Assembly (NCBI GenBank): GCA_040385245.1
Contig: JAZKHT010000007.1
Coordinates: 620,001 to 684,000 of the forward strand
DNA from: JAZKHT01 sp040385245
Lineage (GTDB): Bacteria; Pseudomonadota; Alphaproteobacteria; Rhodobacterales; Rhodobacteraceae
DNA length: 64,000 nt
Direction: 5' to 3'
Both the position numbers and the translations under genes were made by a program. Shown here in pieces: positions 8,295 through 16,765 of the stretch. Numbering within the stretch: the stretch's first letter is position 1; each line of letters starts with the position of its first letter. The notes beneath the pieces were generated by a model, which was given only the letters and a program-made list of their open reading frames with translations, did no database searches and was not told the DNA's origin.

Positions 8295-9256
8295 TCGGTC
8301 AAAGCCGCATCGCGCGCCGCCAACGCATCGGCTGCCGACAGCAACAGCGATTTTTCCGGCTTGATCAGCGTGTCAAACCCGTCCGGCAGGCCAGCGGCGG
8401 GGGTCAGGGCAGGATACATCCAGTTGGTCGTCGGGATCACCGACTGAAACGCCTCCGTCCCCATGAAGGCCAGAAAGCCGTTGGCCAATTCGGGTTGGTC
8501 GGTGCTGGCCAGTTTCCCCGCCACCTCGACCTGAAGGTAATGCCCTTCGGCAAAGGGGGCGGCGGCCTTGGTGTCGTCCTGTTCGGCGATCAGGTGATAG
8601 GCGGGGGACGTGGTGTAGGACAGGACCATGTCCGCCTCGCCCTCCAGAAACAGGCCGTAAGCTTCGGACCATCCGGGGGTGACCGTGACGATGTTGTCGG
8701 CCAGACCGGCCCAGATGTCAGGGGCGCGGTCGCCGTAGGCCGCCTTGACCCACAGCAGCAGGCCCAGACCGGGGGTGGATGACCGGGGGTCCTGAATGAC
8801 GATGCGAACGTCGGATGCGGCCAGCTCGTCGAAAGATTTCGGGGGGGTGGGCAACGCGGCCTTGTCATGGACGAAGGCGAACCACCCCCAGTCAAACGGC
8901 AGGAACAGTGGATCATCGAATGCCACTGGCAGGGTGTTTGCGACTGTCTGGCCATGCGGGGCGAACAGCCCGGTTGCCGCGGCGGCGGCGGTCAGGCTGG
9001 TGTCAAGGCCAAGGACGATGTCGGCATCCGTGGCCGTCCCTTCCATCTGCACCCGCGCTAGCAGCGCCGCGCCATCACCGGCAGCGACAAAGCGCAGATC
9101 GCAGGCGCAGGTCGCCTCGAACGCCTTTTCGACCGCAGGGCCGGGGCCCCATTCGGTGTTGAAGCTGTCATAGGTCAGCACGGTAAGAACGGGGGTTTCA
9201 GCCGCTGCCATCGTGGCAAGGCCAAGGAAACCCGCAGCAAGGATCGAAGTTTTCAT
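8270..9256 (-). CDS. thiB: Thiamine-binding periplasmic protein
   Basis: A 328-residue periplasmic binding protein that captures thiamine and its phosphates. The signal peptide MKTSILAAGFLGLATMAAAE is followed by LTVLTYDSFNTEWGPGP, the usual mature start of ThiB. Conserved blocks include FDWGWFAFVHD and a PGLGLLLWVKAAYG segment. The ATG at 9256 has GGAGGA 5 bases upstream; longer in-frame extensions run into the riboswitch and are rejected. First gene of thiBPQ. Confidence 0.92.
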   Translation of the reverse strand: MKTSILAAGFLGLATMAAAETPVLTVLTYDSFNTEWGPGPAVEKAFEATCACDLRFVAAGDGAALLARVQMEGTATDADIVLGLDTSLTAAAAATGLFAPHGQTVANTLPVAFDDPLFLPFDWGWFAFVHDKAALPTPPKSFDELAASDVRIVIQDPRSSTPGLGLLLWVKAAYGDRAPDIWAGLADNIVTVTPGWSEAYGLFLEGEADMVLSYTTSPAYHLIAEQDDTKAAAPFAEGHYLQVEVAGKLASTDQPELANGFLAFMGTEAFQSVIPTTNWMYPALTPAAGLPDGFDTLIKPEKSLLLSAADALAARDAALTEWQAALVR

Positions 9257-9301
9257 GTCTTCCTCCATGTGCGACGGGACAGGTCGGGCTGGAAGACAAT
9301 C

Positions 9302-9390
9302 CACGCACCTTCCCTCCGCCGGTATGAGCCGGTTCAGGTTCAACGGGTCCGCTTTCGCATCTCAGCCCAGATGGGCACCCCGAGGTGGAG
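9302..9390 (-). promoter_or_regulatory. TPP riboswitch (THI element) controlling thiBPQ
   Basis: Read on the minus strand the region has the order of a TPP aptamer: TCGGGGTGCCC, then CTGAGATG, then ACCCGTTGAACCTGAACCGG, a short loop, and a closing CCGGCGGAGGGAAGGTG arm. These are the conserved pyrimidine-sensor and pyrophosphate-sensor segments. It lies 46 bases before the thiB start, so high thiamine pyrophosphate should shut off the uptake genes, probably by hiding the ribosome-binding site, as I see no clear intrinsic terminator between aptamer and start. Confidence 0.93.
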
Positions 9391-9469
9391 ACAAGGATAC
9401 TGTGCTTTGGTGCGGGCGCAAGGTCCAAACGGCCGGGATGGTCAGCGATCGGTCGGGGCGCTCAGTGGC

Positions 9470-9541
9470 GCGGGGGCGGGGGCATTCTGCCCCCGTCGCG
9501 CAGGCGCGACTCCCCCTGAGGATATTTTCAGGAAGAGGAAG
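9470..9541 (+). repeat. Intergenic hairpin-GATATTT element, copy 1
   Basis: A GC-rich hairpin (GGGGGCA / TGCCCCC around 9478-9494), a second small palindrome GTCGCGCAGGCGCGAC, then CCCCCTGAGGATATTTTCAGGAAGA. The same arrangement occurs at 23210-23284 (reverse) and, shortened, at 60861-60914. It sits between the thi leader and the fdsD stop. Short noncoding elements of this look recur in Rhodobacteraceae intergenic regions; the family name is unknown to me. Confidence 0.55.
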
Positions 9542-9551
9542 ACGCAGGCGT

Positions 9552-9773
9552 TCAGGCGGTGACGGGGCGGCGGATGGTGCTTGCGGCTTCGATCACAAGG
9601 GGGCGCAGGCCGGTGCCGCCGGTGTCGATCACCTGAAACAACTGCCGGCGCATCCGGGGTTCCCAAAAGTCGTTGATATGGGCGGCGACGCCCGCAACAC
9701 CTTCGGCGTGGGGTTTCGATTCGAAGAACATTGCGATCTGGTTGGCCATGTAGACCAGTTTGTCAGCGGACAT
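9552..9773 (-). CDS. fdsD: Formate dehydrogenase delta subunit
   Basis: A 73-residue helical protein with the FdsD pattern: MSADKLVYMANQIAMFFES at the start and HINDFWEPRMRRQL in the middle. FdsD proteins accompany NAD-linked molybdenum formate dehydrogenases and are needed for active enzyme, though their exact role is not settled. It overlaps fdhD by 11 bases and is the last gene of the fds operon. Confidence 0.88.
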   Translation of the reverse strand: MSADKLVYMANQIAMFFESKPHAEGVAGVAAHINDFWEPRMRRQLFQVIDTGGTGLRPLVIEAASTIRRPVTA

Positions 9774-10563
9774 GAACGCTCTCCGTCAGGCGGTCGGTGT
9801 GGGTGAAAACCTCGAACCGGTCAGGGCGGGCGAGGGCGATAAGGGTGATCCCCGCCGCATCGGCCAGATCAACCGCATGGGCGGTGGGGGCGGATACGGC
9901 GATCAGCATGGGCACGCCAAGGGCGGCCACCTTCTGCACCATGTCAATGGACACGCGGCTTGTCAGGATGACCGCCCCCGGCGCATGGGGGGTGCGGATC
10001 AGATGGCCTGCCAGCTTGTCCAGCGCGTTGTGGCGGCCCACGTCTTCGCGGGCGGCAATGATGCCCTCTGCGGTCCAGAAAGCCGCGCAATGCGCGGCGC
10101 GGGTGGCGTCGTGCAGCGGTTGGCTGCCGGGCAGAGACGCCACGGCCTGCAACACTTGGTCGGGCGACATGCGAAAGGTGGACGGGGCCACCGGGGCCAT
10201 GTCGCGCAGGGCCTGTTCGATGCTGTCGATGCCACACAGGCCACAGCCGACCGGGCCTGCCATGGTGCGGCGGCGGGCGGTCAGGCGATCTTCGGCACTG
10301 GGGGCCAGCCAGACCTGCACGTCGATGCCCTTGGGCGTTTCGACAATCTCGACCGATTCGACTTCGGCCGGGGTGGCGATGCCTTCGGTCAGGGCAAAGC
10401 CATAGGCAAAATCCACCAGATCCGCGGGGGTGGCCATCATCACCGCCTGCGTGCTGCCGTTGAAGGACAGGGCGACCGCCGCCTCGGCCGGCAAGGCGCG
10501 GCTGCCTTGCGCAATCCCGCCTGCCCCGAAGGACAGGCGTGGCAGGCGACGGGCGGTCTCCAT
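9763..10563 (-). CDS. fdhD: Formate dehydrogenase accessory sulfurtransferase
   Basis: A 266-residue cytoplasmic chaperone (called FdsC in R. capsulatus-type operons) that transfers sulfur to the molybdenum cofactor before it is inserted into the alpha subunit. The catalytic CxxC is visible in GPVGCGLCGI, and the cofactor-binding block REDVGRHNALDKL is intact. The start ATG at 10563 shares a base with the fdsA stop (TGATG), implying coupled synthesis with the enzyme it matures. Confidence 0.92.
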   Translation of the reverse strand: METARRLPRLSFGAGGIAQGSRALPAEAAVALSFNGSTQAVMMATPADLVDFAYGFALTEGIATPAEVESVEIVETPKGIDVQVWLAPSAEDRLTARRRTMAGPVGCGLCGIDSIEQALRDMAPVAPSTFRMSPDQVLQAVASLPGSQPLHDATRAAHCAAFWTAEGIIAAREDVGRHNALDKLAGHLIRTPHAPGAVILTSRVSIDMVQKVAALGVPMLIAVSAPTAHAVDLADAAGITLIALARPDRFEVFTHTDRLTESVHVR

Positions 10564-13442
10564 CACTCGGCCGCCGACAGGATGCGGCGCGACTGGGTGG
10601 CTTGGGCGTTGTAATCCGCCTGCCATTCGGTTGGGCCGTTCGACGGGGCAACCTGCACCGCTGTCACCTTGTATTCGGGGCAGTTGGTGGCCCAATCCGA
10701 AAAGTCGGTGGTGATGACGTTGGCCTGCGTGTCGGGGTGGTGGAAGGTGGTGTAAACCACGCCGGGCGACACGCGATCCGTGACCTTTGCGCGCAACGAG
10801 GTGTCGCCGGAACGGGACGCAAGGCGCACCCAATCGCCATCCTTGACGCCACGCACTTCGGCATCGTGGGGGTGGATTTCCAGCACGTCCTGATCGTGCC
10901 ACACGACGTTCGCCGTGCGCCGCGTCTGCGCGCCGACGTTGTACTGCGACAGGATGCGCCCGGTGGTCAGCAGGAGCGGAAAGCGTGGGCCTGTCTTTTC
11001 GTCGGTCGCGATATACTCGGTGACGATGAACTTGCCCTTGCCGCGCACGAACCCGTCGACGTGCATCAGCGGCGTACCTTCGGGCGATTTCTCGTTGCAG
11101 GGCCACTGGACGGAGCCGATGGTTTCCAGTTTTTCATAGGACACGCCCGCAAAGGACGGGGTCAGAATGGCGATCTCGTCCATGATCTGCGTCGGGTGGG
11201 TATAGTGCCAGTCGGCACCCATCGCATTGGCCAGCATCTGGGTAATTTCCCAGTCGGCATAGCCATTGCGCGGGGCCATCACCTTGCGCACACGGTTGAT
11301 GCGGCGTTCGGCGTTGGTGAAGGTGCCGTCCTTTTCCAGGAACGTCGATCCGGGCAGGAAGACGTGCGCATAGTTCGCGGTTTCGTTCAGAAACAGGTCA
11401 TGGACGATTACGCATTCCATCGCGGCCAGACCGGCGGCGACGTGTTTGGTGTCAGGGTCCGATTGCAGGATGTCTTCACCCTGGCAATACAGGCCCTTGA
11501 ATGTGCCTTCGACGGCGGCATCCAGCATGTTGGGGATGCGCAGGCCCGGTTCGTTGTCGATCTTGACCCCCCAAAGGGATTCGAACACGGCGCGCACGTC
11601 GTCATTCTTGACGTGGCGATAGCCGGGCAGTTCGTGCGGGAATGATCCCATGTCGCACGAGCCTTGGACGTTGTTCTGACCGCGCAGCGGGTTCACGCCG
11701 ACGCCGGGGCGACCGATGTTGCCGGTCAGCATCGCCAAATTGGCGATGGCGATGACGGTCGTTGACCCTTGCGAGTGTTCTGTGACGCCAAGGCCGTAAT
11801 AGATCGCGCCATTGCCGCCTTTGGCATAGAGCCGGGCCGCCGCGCGCAGTTCGTCGGCCTTGACGCCTGTCAGCATCTGGATTGCTTCGGGTGAATGGCG
11901 GGGGTCGCTGACGAATTCGGCGTAATCCTGGAATTCATCCCAGTCGCAGCGTTCGCGGATGAACGCCTCGTCGAACAGGCCTTCGGTGACGATGGTATGG
12001 GCCAGGGCGGTGACCACGGCCACGTTGGTGCCAGGGGTCAGCGGCAGGTGGTGGGCGGCCTTGATGTGGGGGCTGTCCACCATGTCGATGCGGCGCGGGT
12101 CGATCACGATCAGCTTGGCCCCGGCGCGCAGGCGCTTTTTCAGGCGGCTGGCAAAGACCGGGTGGCCGTCGGTCGGGTTCGCACCGATGATGATGACGAC
12201 ATCGGTGTGTTCAACGCTGTCGAAATCCTGCGTTCCGGCGCTGGTGCCGAAGGTCTGGCCCAAGCCGTATCCGGTGGGCGAATGGCAGACGCGGGCGCAG
12301 GTGTCGGTGTTGTTGTTCTGGAACACGGCGCGGGTCAGCTTCTGGACGAGATACGCCTCTTCGTTGGTGCAGCGGCTGGAAGTGATGACACCCACCGACT
12401 GACGCCCATACTTTTCCTGAATCCCGCGCATGCGGTTGGCGGTGAAGGTCAGCGCCTCGTCCCACGACACTTCGCGCCAGGGATCGTTGATCGTGTCGCG
12501 GATCATCGGGTTCAGGATGCGGTCGCTGTGCGAGGCGTAGCCATAGGCAAAGCGGCCCTTGACGCAGGAATGACCCCGGTTCGCCTTGCCGTGCTTGTAG
12601 GGGGTCATGCGGACCAGTTCGTCACCGCGCATTTCCGCCTTGAACGAACAGCCGACACCGCAATAGGCGCAGGTGGTGATGACGGACCGTTCGGGGGTGC
12701 CGATCTCGATGATCGACTTTTCCTGCAGGGTGGCGGTGGGGCAGGCCTGCACGCAGGCACCACAGGACACGCAATCCGACGTCAGGGCGGTGTCGGTTTT
12801 TGCGCCGAACGACACACGGCTGTCAAAGCCACGGCCTTCGATGGTCAGGGCAAAGGTTCCCTGCACCTCTTCGCAGGCGCGCACACAGCGCGAGCAGACG
12901 ATGCATTTCGCCGGGTCATAGGTGAAATAGGGGTTACTGTCGTCTTTCGGCATCCACTGCGGATTGGCGATGCCAGAGTTGTCCTTGGGGCGGAAGTGGG
13001 TATCAATCGCCTCGTACCGCACATCGCGCAGGCCGACGGCCCCGGCCATGTCCTGCAATTCGCAATCGCCATTGGCCGAACAGGTCAGGCAATCCAAGGG
13101 GTGGTCGCTGATATACAGCTCCATCACGCCGCGGCGCAGTTGTTTCAGTTTGGCGTTCTGGGTGTGTACCTTCATGCCGGGGGCAACGGGGGTGGTGCAA
13201 CTGGCGGGTGTCCCGGCGCGGCCTTCGATTTCCACAAGGCACAGGCGGCACGATCCAAAGGCTTCGATGCTGTCGGTCGCGCACAGCTTGGGGACGGAAA
13301 TCCCCGCCTCGGCTGCGGCGCGCATCACGGATGTGCCTTCGGGAACGGTCACGTCAAAGCCGTCCACGTTCAGCGTTACCATGACCTTGGATTTGGCGGC
13401 GGGGGTGCCAAAATCGCGGTCGGGGATGATGAAGTCTTTCAT
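10563..13442 (-). CDS. fdsA: NAD-linked formate dehydrogenase, alpha (catalytic) subunit
   Basis: A 959-residue molybdenum enzyme that oxidises formate to CO2. Domains in order: N-terminal [2Fe-2S] ferredoxin domain (Cys54, Cys65, Cys68, Cys82), NADH-dehydrogenase G-like segment (His114, Cys118, Cys121, Cys127), two [4Fe-4S] motifs (around 180-190 and 224-234), then the bis-MGD domain with its own CAYCGVGC cluster site (258-265). The molybdenum-ligand cysteine is Cys386 followed by His387 (TCARVCHSP), as expected for a non-seleno formate dehydrogenase. The ATG at 13442 gives the standard length. It starts one base after the DUF4287 gene. Confidence 0.97.
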   Translation of the reverse strand: MKDFIIPDRDFGTPAAKSKVMVTLNVDGFDVTVPEGTSVMRAAAEAGISVPKLCATDSIEAFGSCRLCLVEIEGRAGTPASCTTPVAPGMKVHTQNAKLKQLRRGVMELYISDHPLDCLTCSANGDCELQDMAGAVGLRDVRYEAIDTHFRPKDNSGIANPQWMPKDDSNPYFTYDPAKCIVCSRCVRACEEVQGTFALTIEGRGFDSRVSFGAKTDTALTSDCVSCGACVQACPTATLQEKSIIEIGTPERSVITTCAYCGVGCSFKAEMRGDELVRMTPYKHGKANRGHSCVKGRFAYGYASHSDRILNPMIRDTINDPWREVSWDEALTFTANRMRGIQEKYGRQSVGVITSSRCTNEEAYLVQKLTRAVFQNNNTDTCARVCHSPTGYGLGQTFGTSAGTQDFDSVEHTDVVIIIGANPTDGHPVFASRLKKRLRAGAKLIVIDPRRIDMVDSPHIKAAHHLPLTPGTNVAVVTALAHTIVTEGLFDEAFIRERCDWDEFQDYAEFVSDPRHSPEAIQMLTGVKADELRAAARLYAKGGNGAIYYGLGVTEHSQGSTTVIAIANLAMLTGNIGRPGVGVNPLRGQNNVQGSCDMGSFPHELPGYRHVKNDDVRAVFESLWGVKIDNEPGLRIPNMLDAAVEGTFKGLYCQGEDILQSDPDTKHVAAGLAAMECVIVHDLFLNETANYAHVFLPGSTFLEKDGTFTNAERRINRVRKVMAPRNGYADWEITQMLANAMGADWHYTHPTQIMDEIAILTPSFAGVSYEKLETIGSVQWPCNEKSPEGTPLMHVDGFVRGKGKFIVTEYIATDEKTGPRFPLLLTTGRILSQYNVGAQTRRTANVVWHDQDVLEIHPHDAEVRGVKDGDWVRLASRSGDTSLRAKVTDRVSPGVVYTTFHHPDTQANVITTDFSDWATNCPEYKVTAVQVAPSNGPTEWQADYNAQATQSRRILSAAE

Positions 13443-13443
13443 C

Positions 13444-13656
13444 TCAGGCACCTTTTTTCTTGGCAAGCTGATGGGCAACAATGGCGTTGGCATGACCGTG
13501 GCCCATGCCGTGCGTGTCTTTCAGGTATCCCACAATCTTCATGTGGGGATCGTTCAGCATCTGTGCAATCTGGTCGAACCAATGCTGCATCGGTTTGCCG
13601 TACTTCTGTTCGATCGACGGAAAGTAGGAGGCCGGGCCTTTGACGGGCTCTGTCAT
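13444..13656 (-). CDS. DUF4287 domain protein within the fds operon
   Basis: A 70-residue soluble protein, MTEPVKGPASYFPSIEQKYG at its start and HGMGHGHANAIVAHQLAKKK near its end. The Y-F-P-S-I-E and GMGHGHANA-VAH segments are the hallmarks of DUF4287. Its ATG overlaps the fdsB stop (ATGA) and its stop lies one base before the fdsA start, so it is an integral part of the operon. The function of the family is not known. Inference: it may help formate dehydrogenase assembly or be a passenger kept by coupling. Confidence 0.85.
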   Translation of the reverse strand: MTEPVKGPASYFPSIEQKYGKPMQHWFDQIAQMLNDPHMKIVGYLKDTHGMGHGHANAIVAHQLAKKKGA

Positions 13657-15179
13657 TCGGCGGCCTCTTTCATCGGGGCGAAGTCGTCGGGGAAGTGGGT
13701 CAGCGCCGACATCACCGGATAGGGGGTAAACCCGCCAAGCGCGCACAGCGACCCTGCCTTCATCGTGGCACACAGGTCGGTCAACAGCGGGATGGCGGCG
13801 GTATCGCCGCGCGCGATCCGGTCAACGGTTTCGACGCCACGCACCGCCCCGATGCGGCAGGGGGTGCATTTGCCGCAGGATTCGATGGCGCAGAATTCCA
13901 TCGCGAACCGCGCCTGTTTCAACATGTCCGCGCTGTTGTCAAAGATGACCAGACCGGCGTGACCGATCAACCCCTCTTTCGCGCCGAATTCTTCATAGCC
14001 AAAGGGTGTGTCGAACAGACCCTGCGGGAAATAGGCCCCCAAGGGACCGCCGACCTGAACCGCCTTGACCGGGCGGCCTGTGGCGGTGCCGCCGCCGATG
14101 GTTTCGACAATCTCGCCCAGCGTCAGGCCAAAGGCGGTTTCATACAGGCCACCGTGTTTGACATTGCCAGCGATCTGCAACGGGATCGTTCCGCGCGACC
14201 GGCCAAGGCCGAAGTTCTGGTAATGCGCGGCCCCGTGTTCAAAGATCACCGGCACGGTGGCAAGGCTGATCACGTTGTTGACGACAGTGGGCTTGCCCAG
14301 AAACCCTTGCAGGGCGGGCAAGGGGGGTTTCGCGCGCACGACGCCACGCTTGCCTTCAAGGCTGTTCAAAAGCGAGGTTTCCTCGCCGCAGACATAGGCC
14401 CCGGCCCCGGTGCGAATCTCCATGTCAAACGCGCGGCCTGATCCAAGGACGCTGTCGCCCAGCATCCCTTCGGCGCGGGCGATGCGGACAGCTTGGGTCA
14501 TCATATCAATCGCGTCGGGGTATTCGGACCGCAGATAGACATAGCCGCGCGTGGCCCCGGTGGCGATGCCCGCGATGGCCATGCCTTCAATCAGGGTGAA
14601 GGGGTCGCCTTCCATCAGCATGCGATCGGCGAAGGTGCCGCTGTCACCTTCGTCGGCGTTGCAGACGATGTATTTCTGATCGGCCCGCGCCTCGGCCACG
14701 GTTTTCCATTTGATGCCGGTGGGAAAGCCAGCGCCACCCCGTCCACGCAGGCCGGATGCGGTAACTTCGGCCACAATCCCGGCGCTGTCCATCGTCAGCG
14801 CCCGGCGCAGGCCGGTCAAACCGCCGTGGGCCTGATAATCGTCCAGCGACAGCGGGTCGATCACGCCGACACGGGCAAAGGTCAGGCGGGTTTGCGATTT
14901 CATCCACGGCAGTTGATCTGTCAGACCCAGCGCCAGCGGGTGCTGCGACAGATCACCGAACAACGCAGGCACATCAGCCAGCGTCATCGGGCCAAAGGCC
15001 ATGCGGCCTGCATCCGTGACCACCTCGACCAGCGGTTCCAGCCAGACCATGCCGCGCGATCCATTGCGGACCAGTTCGACCTTGATGCCATGTTGGGCGG
15101 CATGGGCCCGAATGGCAGCGGCAATGTCGTCAGCACCCAAGGCTTTGGCTGCGGCGTCAAGGGGAAGATAAATCCTCAT
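13653..15179 (-). CDS. fdsB: NAD-linked formate dehydrogenase, beta subunit (FMN, NAD-binding)
   Basis: A 508-residue flavoprotein homologous to complex I NuoF. It starts with a thioredoxin-like domain (about 1-110), followed by the FMN/NAD domain with SGLRGRGGAGFPTGIKW and YVCGEETSLLNSLEG, and ends with a [4Fe-4S] site ESCGKCTPCRIG. It passes electrons from FdsA to NAD+. It overlaps fdsG by 4 bases and the DUF4287 gene by 4 bases. Confidence 0.95.
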   Translation of the reverse strand: MRIYLPLDAAAKALGADDIAAAIRAHAAQHGIKVELVRNGSRGMVWLEPLVEVVTDAGRMAFGPMTLADVPALFGDLSQHPLALGLTDQLPWMKSQTRLTFARVGVIDPLSLDDYQAHGGLTGLRRALTMDSAGIVAEVTASGLRGRGGAGFPTGIKWKTVAEARADQKYIVCNADEGDSGTFADRMLMEGDPFTLIEGMAIAGIATGATRGYVYLRSEYPDAIDMMTQAVRIARAEGMLGDSVLGSGRAFDMEIRTGAGAYVCGEETSLLNSLEGKRGVVRAKPPLPALQGFLGKPTVVNNVISLATVPVIFEHGAAHYQNFGLGRSRGTIPLQIAGNVKHGGLYETAFGLTLGEIVETIGGGTATGRPVKAVQVGGPLGAYFPQGLFDTPFGYEEFGAKEGLIGHAGLVIFDNSADMLKQARFAMEFCAIESCGKCTPCRIGAVRGVETVDRIARGDTAAIPLLTDLCATMKAGSLCALGGFTPYPVMSALTHFPDDFAPMKEAAE

Positions 15180-15649
15180 GCCCGCACCCCCGCGATGATC
15201 GCGTCAAGGCGCGCTTCGTCCACGCGGCCGATCACCTTGCCGTCAACCAGTGCCGCAGGCGCGCAGGCGCACAGGCCAAGGCAGAACACCGGCTCCAGCG
15301 TGACGCGGCCGTCAACGGTGGTTTCGTGCCATTCGATGCCCAGCGCCTTTTGCGCATGGTTGGCGATGCGGTCGGCACCCATGGCCTGACAGGCCTCGGC
15401 CCGGCACAATTTAAGGACATGACGACCGGCCGGATCTTCGCGGAAGTCGTGGTAAAAGGACATGACGCCATGCACTTCGGCGCGCGACAGGTTCAGCCGT
15501 TTAGCAATCACCGGCAGGGCGTCGCGCGGGATATAGCCGTAACTGGCCTGCACGGCATGAAGAATCGGCAGAAGCGATCCTTCCATTTCGTGATGGGCGT
15601 CGAGGATTTCCCCAACCCGTGCAGTAATTTCGGCGGTGTTCGGCGTCAT
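15176..15649 (-). CDS. fdsG: NAD-linked formate dehydrogenase, gamma subunit
   Basis: A 157-residue NuoE-like protein that carries one [2Fe-2S] cluster. Cluster cysteines are in LCRAEACQ and FCLGLCACAPA. Together with FdsB it forms the diaphorase part of the soluble enzyme. First structural gene of the operon; a region with operator-like symmetry lies upstream (15686-15727). Confidence 0.94.
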   Translation of the reverse strand: MTPNTAEITARVGEILDAHHEMEGSLLPILHAVQASYGYIPRDALPVIAKRLNLSRAEVHGVMSFYHDFREDPAGRHVLKLCRAEACQAMGADRIANHAQKALGIEWHETTVDGRVTLEPVFCLGLCACAPAALVDGKVIGRVDEARLDAIIAGVRA

Positions 15650-15685
15650 GGCGGCCCCTTTGGTAGCTGCCTTGGTTCATACGCC

Positions 15686-15727
15686 GATTGATAGGCAATT
15701 CAATATTGAATTCCCGTTGATTGATAG
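15686..15727 (-). promoter_or_regulatory. Candidate LysR operator upstream of fdsG
   Basis: A perfect 16-base palindrome AATTCAATATTGAATT (15697-15712) is flanked by two direct copies of GATTGATAG (15686-15694 and 15719-15727) spaced 33 bases apart, about three helical turns. The stretch is strikingly AT-rich for this genome and lies 37-78 bases before the fdsG start. The palindrome fits the T-N11-A pattern of LysR-type sites. Binding by the neighbouring LysR protein is inferred. Confidence 0.5.
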
Positions 15728-15759
15728 ATGCGGTCTATTGAAGTGGGGTGCGTCGCCAA

Positions 15760-15790
15760 TTTTGCCCGGGGCTTTGGGGCCCTGGCAAAA
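15760..15790 (-). terminator. Probable terminator after the LysR gene
   Basis: An inverted repeat TTTTGCC / GGCAAAA (15760-15766 and 15784-15790) enclosing a GC-rich inner stem lies 18 bases after the LysR stop. There is only a short T run, so termination is likely but not certain. It would separate the regulator transcript from the fds operon. Confidence 0.45.
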
Positions 15791-15807
15791 AGATCATCAG
15801 ACCGGCG

Positions 15808-16704
15808 CTATTGGCGATCCTTCGCGTTCGCGAACCGTTGCGCTTCGTCCATCAGCGCGGCCAGAACTGGGGTCAGCGGGTCGCGGCGGGCGGCGATCAT
15901 ACCGACAAGGTGTTCCACCTCGGGCGCGACAATCGGAATGGCACGCAAGCGGTCCCCGCCCAGAAACATCTGCGCCAACTGCCGGGGCACGACCGACGAC
16001 CACCGCCCCGTCATCACATGCGAAATCAGCGCAATCGATGAATTGCTTTCGATCTGCGGCACGATGGCAGCCCCCGCATCCGCCAGATGCTGGTTGACGA
16101 TGCGGCGGTTCTGCATGTCGCCGGTCAACAGGCACAGGGGCTGTTCCGTCACTTCGGCCCAGGTGACCTGCGCGCGGTCGGCAAGTGGGGTGCCTGTGGC
16201 GCACAGAAAGCGGTAGAATTCGGCATACAGGGGGATTTGCGCCACGCGGCCAAGCGGTTCGTTGTCCAGATAGGTGATGCCTGCGTCCAGCTCCAGGCTT
16301 TCGATGCCGGCCAGAATTTCCACGCTGGTGCGCGACAGGATGGCCACGCGGACATTGGGATGCCGCGCCGTATAGGGGCCGGTCACGGACGCCACCATCG
16401 GCAAGGCGGTTGGAATGACGCCGATGCGCACATTGCCCGACAGACCGGCGCGGACGGTGCGCATTTCATCCTTCATCGCGCGCATGTCGGTCACGATACG
16501 ACGGCCCCAGTCCAGCACGCGCTGCCCCTCGGGTGTCAGGCCCTGAAACCGCGACCCGCGAAACACCAGTTGCACGCCAAGCTGATCCTCCAACTGCCGG
16601 ATGGCGGATGACAGCGTGGGCTGCGTCACGCCGCAGGCAATGGCGGCGCGGCCAAAGTGCCGCTCGTTCGCAAGGGCGATGAACATTTCCAGCTTGTCGA
16701 TCAT
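15808..16704 (-). CDS. LysR-type transcriptional regulator, likely of fds
   Basis: A 298-residue regulator with an N-terminal winged helix-turn-helix (MIDKLEMFIALANERHFGRA to QPTLSSAIRQLEDQLG, residues 1-60) and a periplasmic-binding-like effector domain. It lies directly upstream of and in the same orientation as fdsGBA, separated by a hairpin and an AT-rich palindromic region. By position it is the likely regulator of formate dehydrogenase; the effector is unknown. The ATG at 16704 is used because upstream in-frame extension adds no family-like sequence. Confidence 0.88.
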   Translation of the reverse strand: MIDKLEMFIALANERHFGRAAIACGVTQPTLSSAIRQLEDQLGVQLVFRGSRFQGLTPEGQRVLDWGRRIVTDMRAMKDEMRTVRAGLSGNVRIGVIPTALPMVASVTGPYTARHPNVRVAILSRTSVEILAGIESLELDAGITYLDNEPLGRVAQIPLYAEFYRFLCATGTPLADRAQVTWAEVTEQPLCLLTGDMQNRRIVNQHLADAGAAIVPQIESNSSIALISHVMTGRWSSVVPRQLAQMFLGGDRLRAIPIVAPEVEHLVGMIAARRDPLTPVLAALMDEAQRFANAKDRQ

Positions 16705-16765
16705 GGGCCAAGGGTGCCTGCAATGCGGTCTTGTCCGCAAGGGGTTGCAGGCTTACCTCTGGGGC

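Noticed and set aside
11895..13643. Long open frame of 582 codons on the plus strand
   Set aside because: It is antisense to fdsA, which has every expected cluster and cofactor motif. High GC at third positions leaves the opposite strand free of stops.
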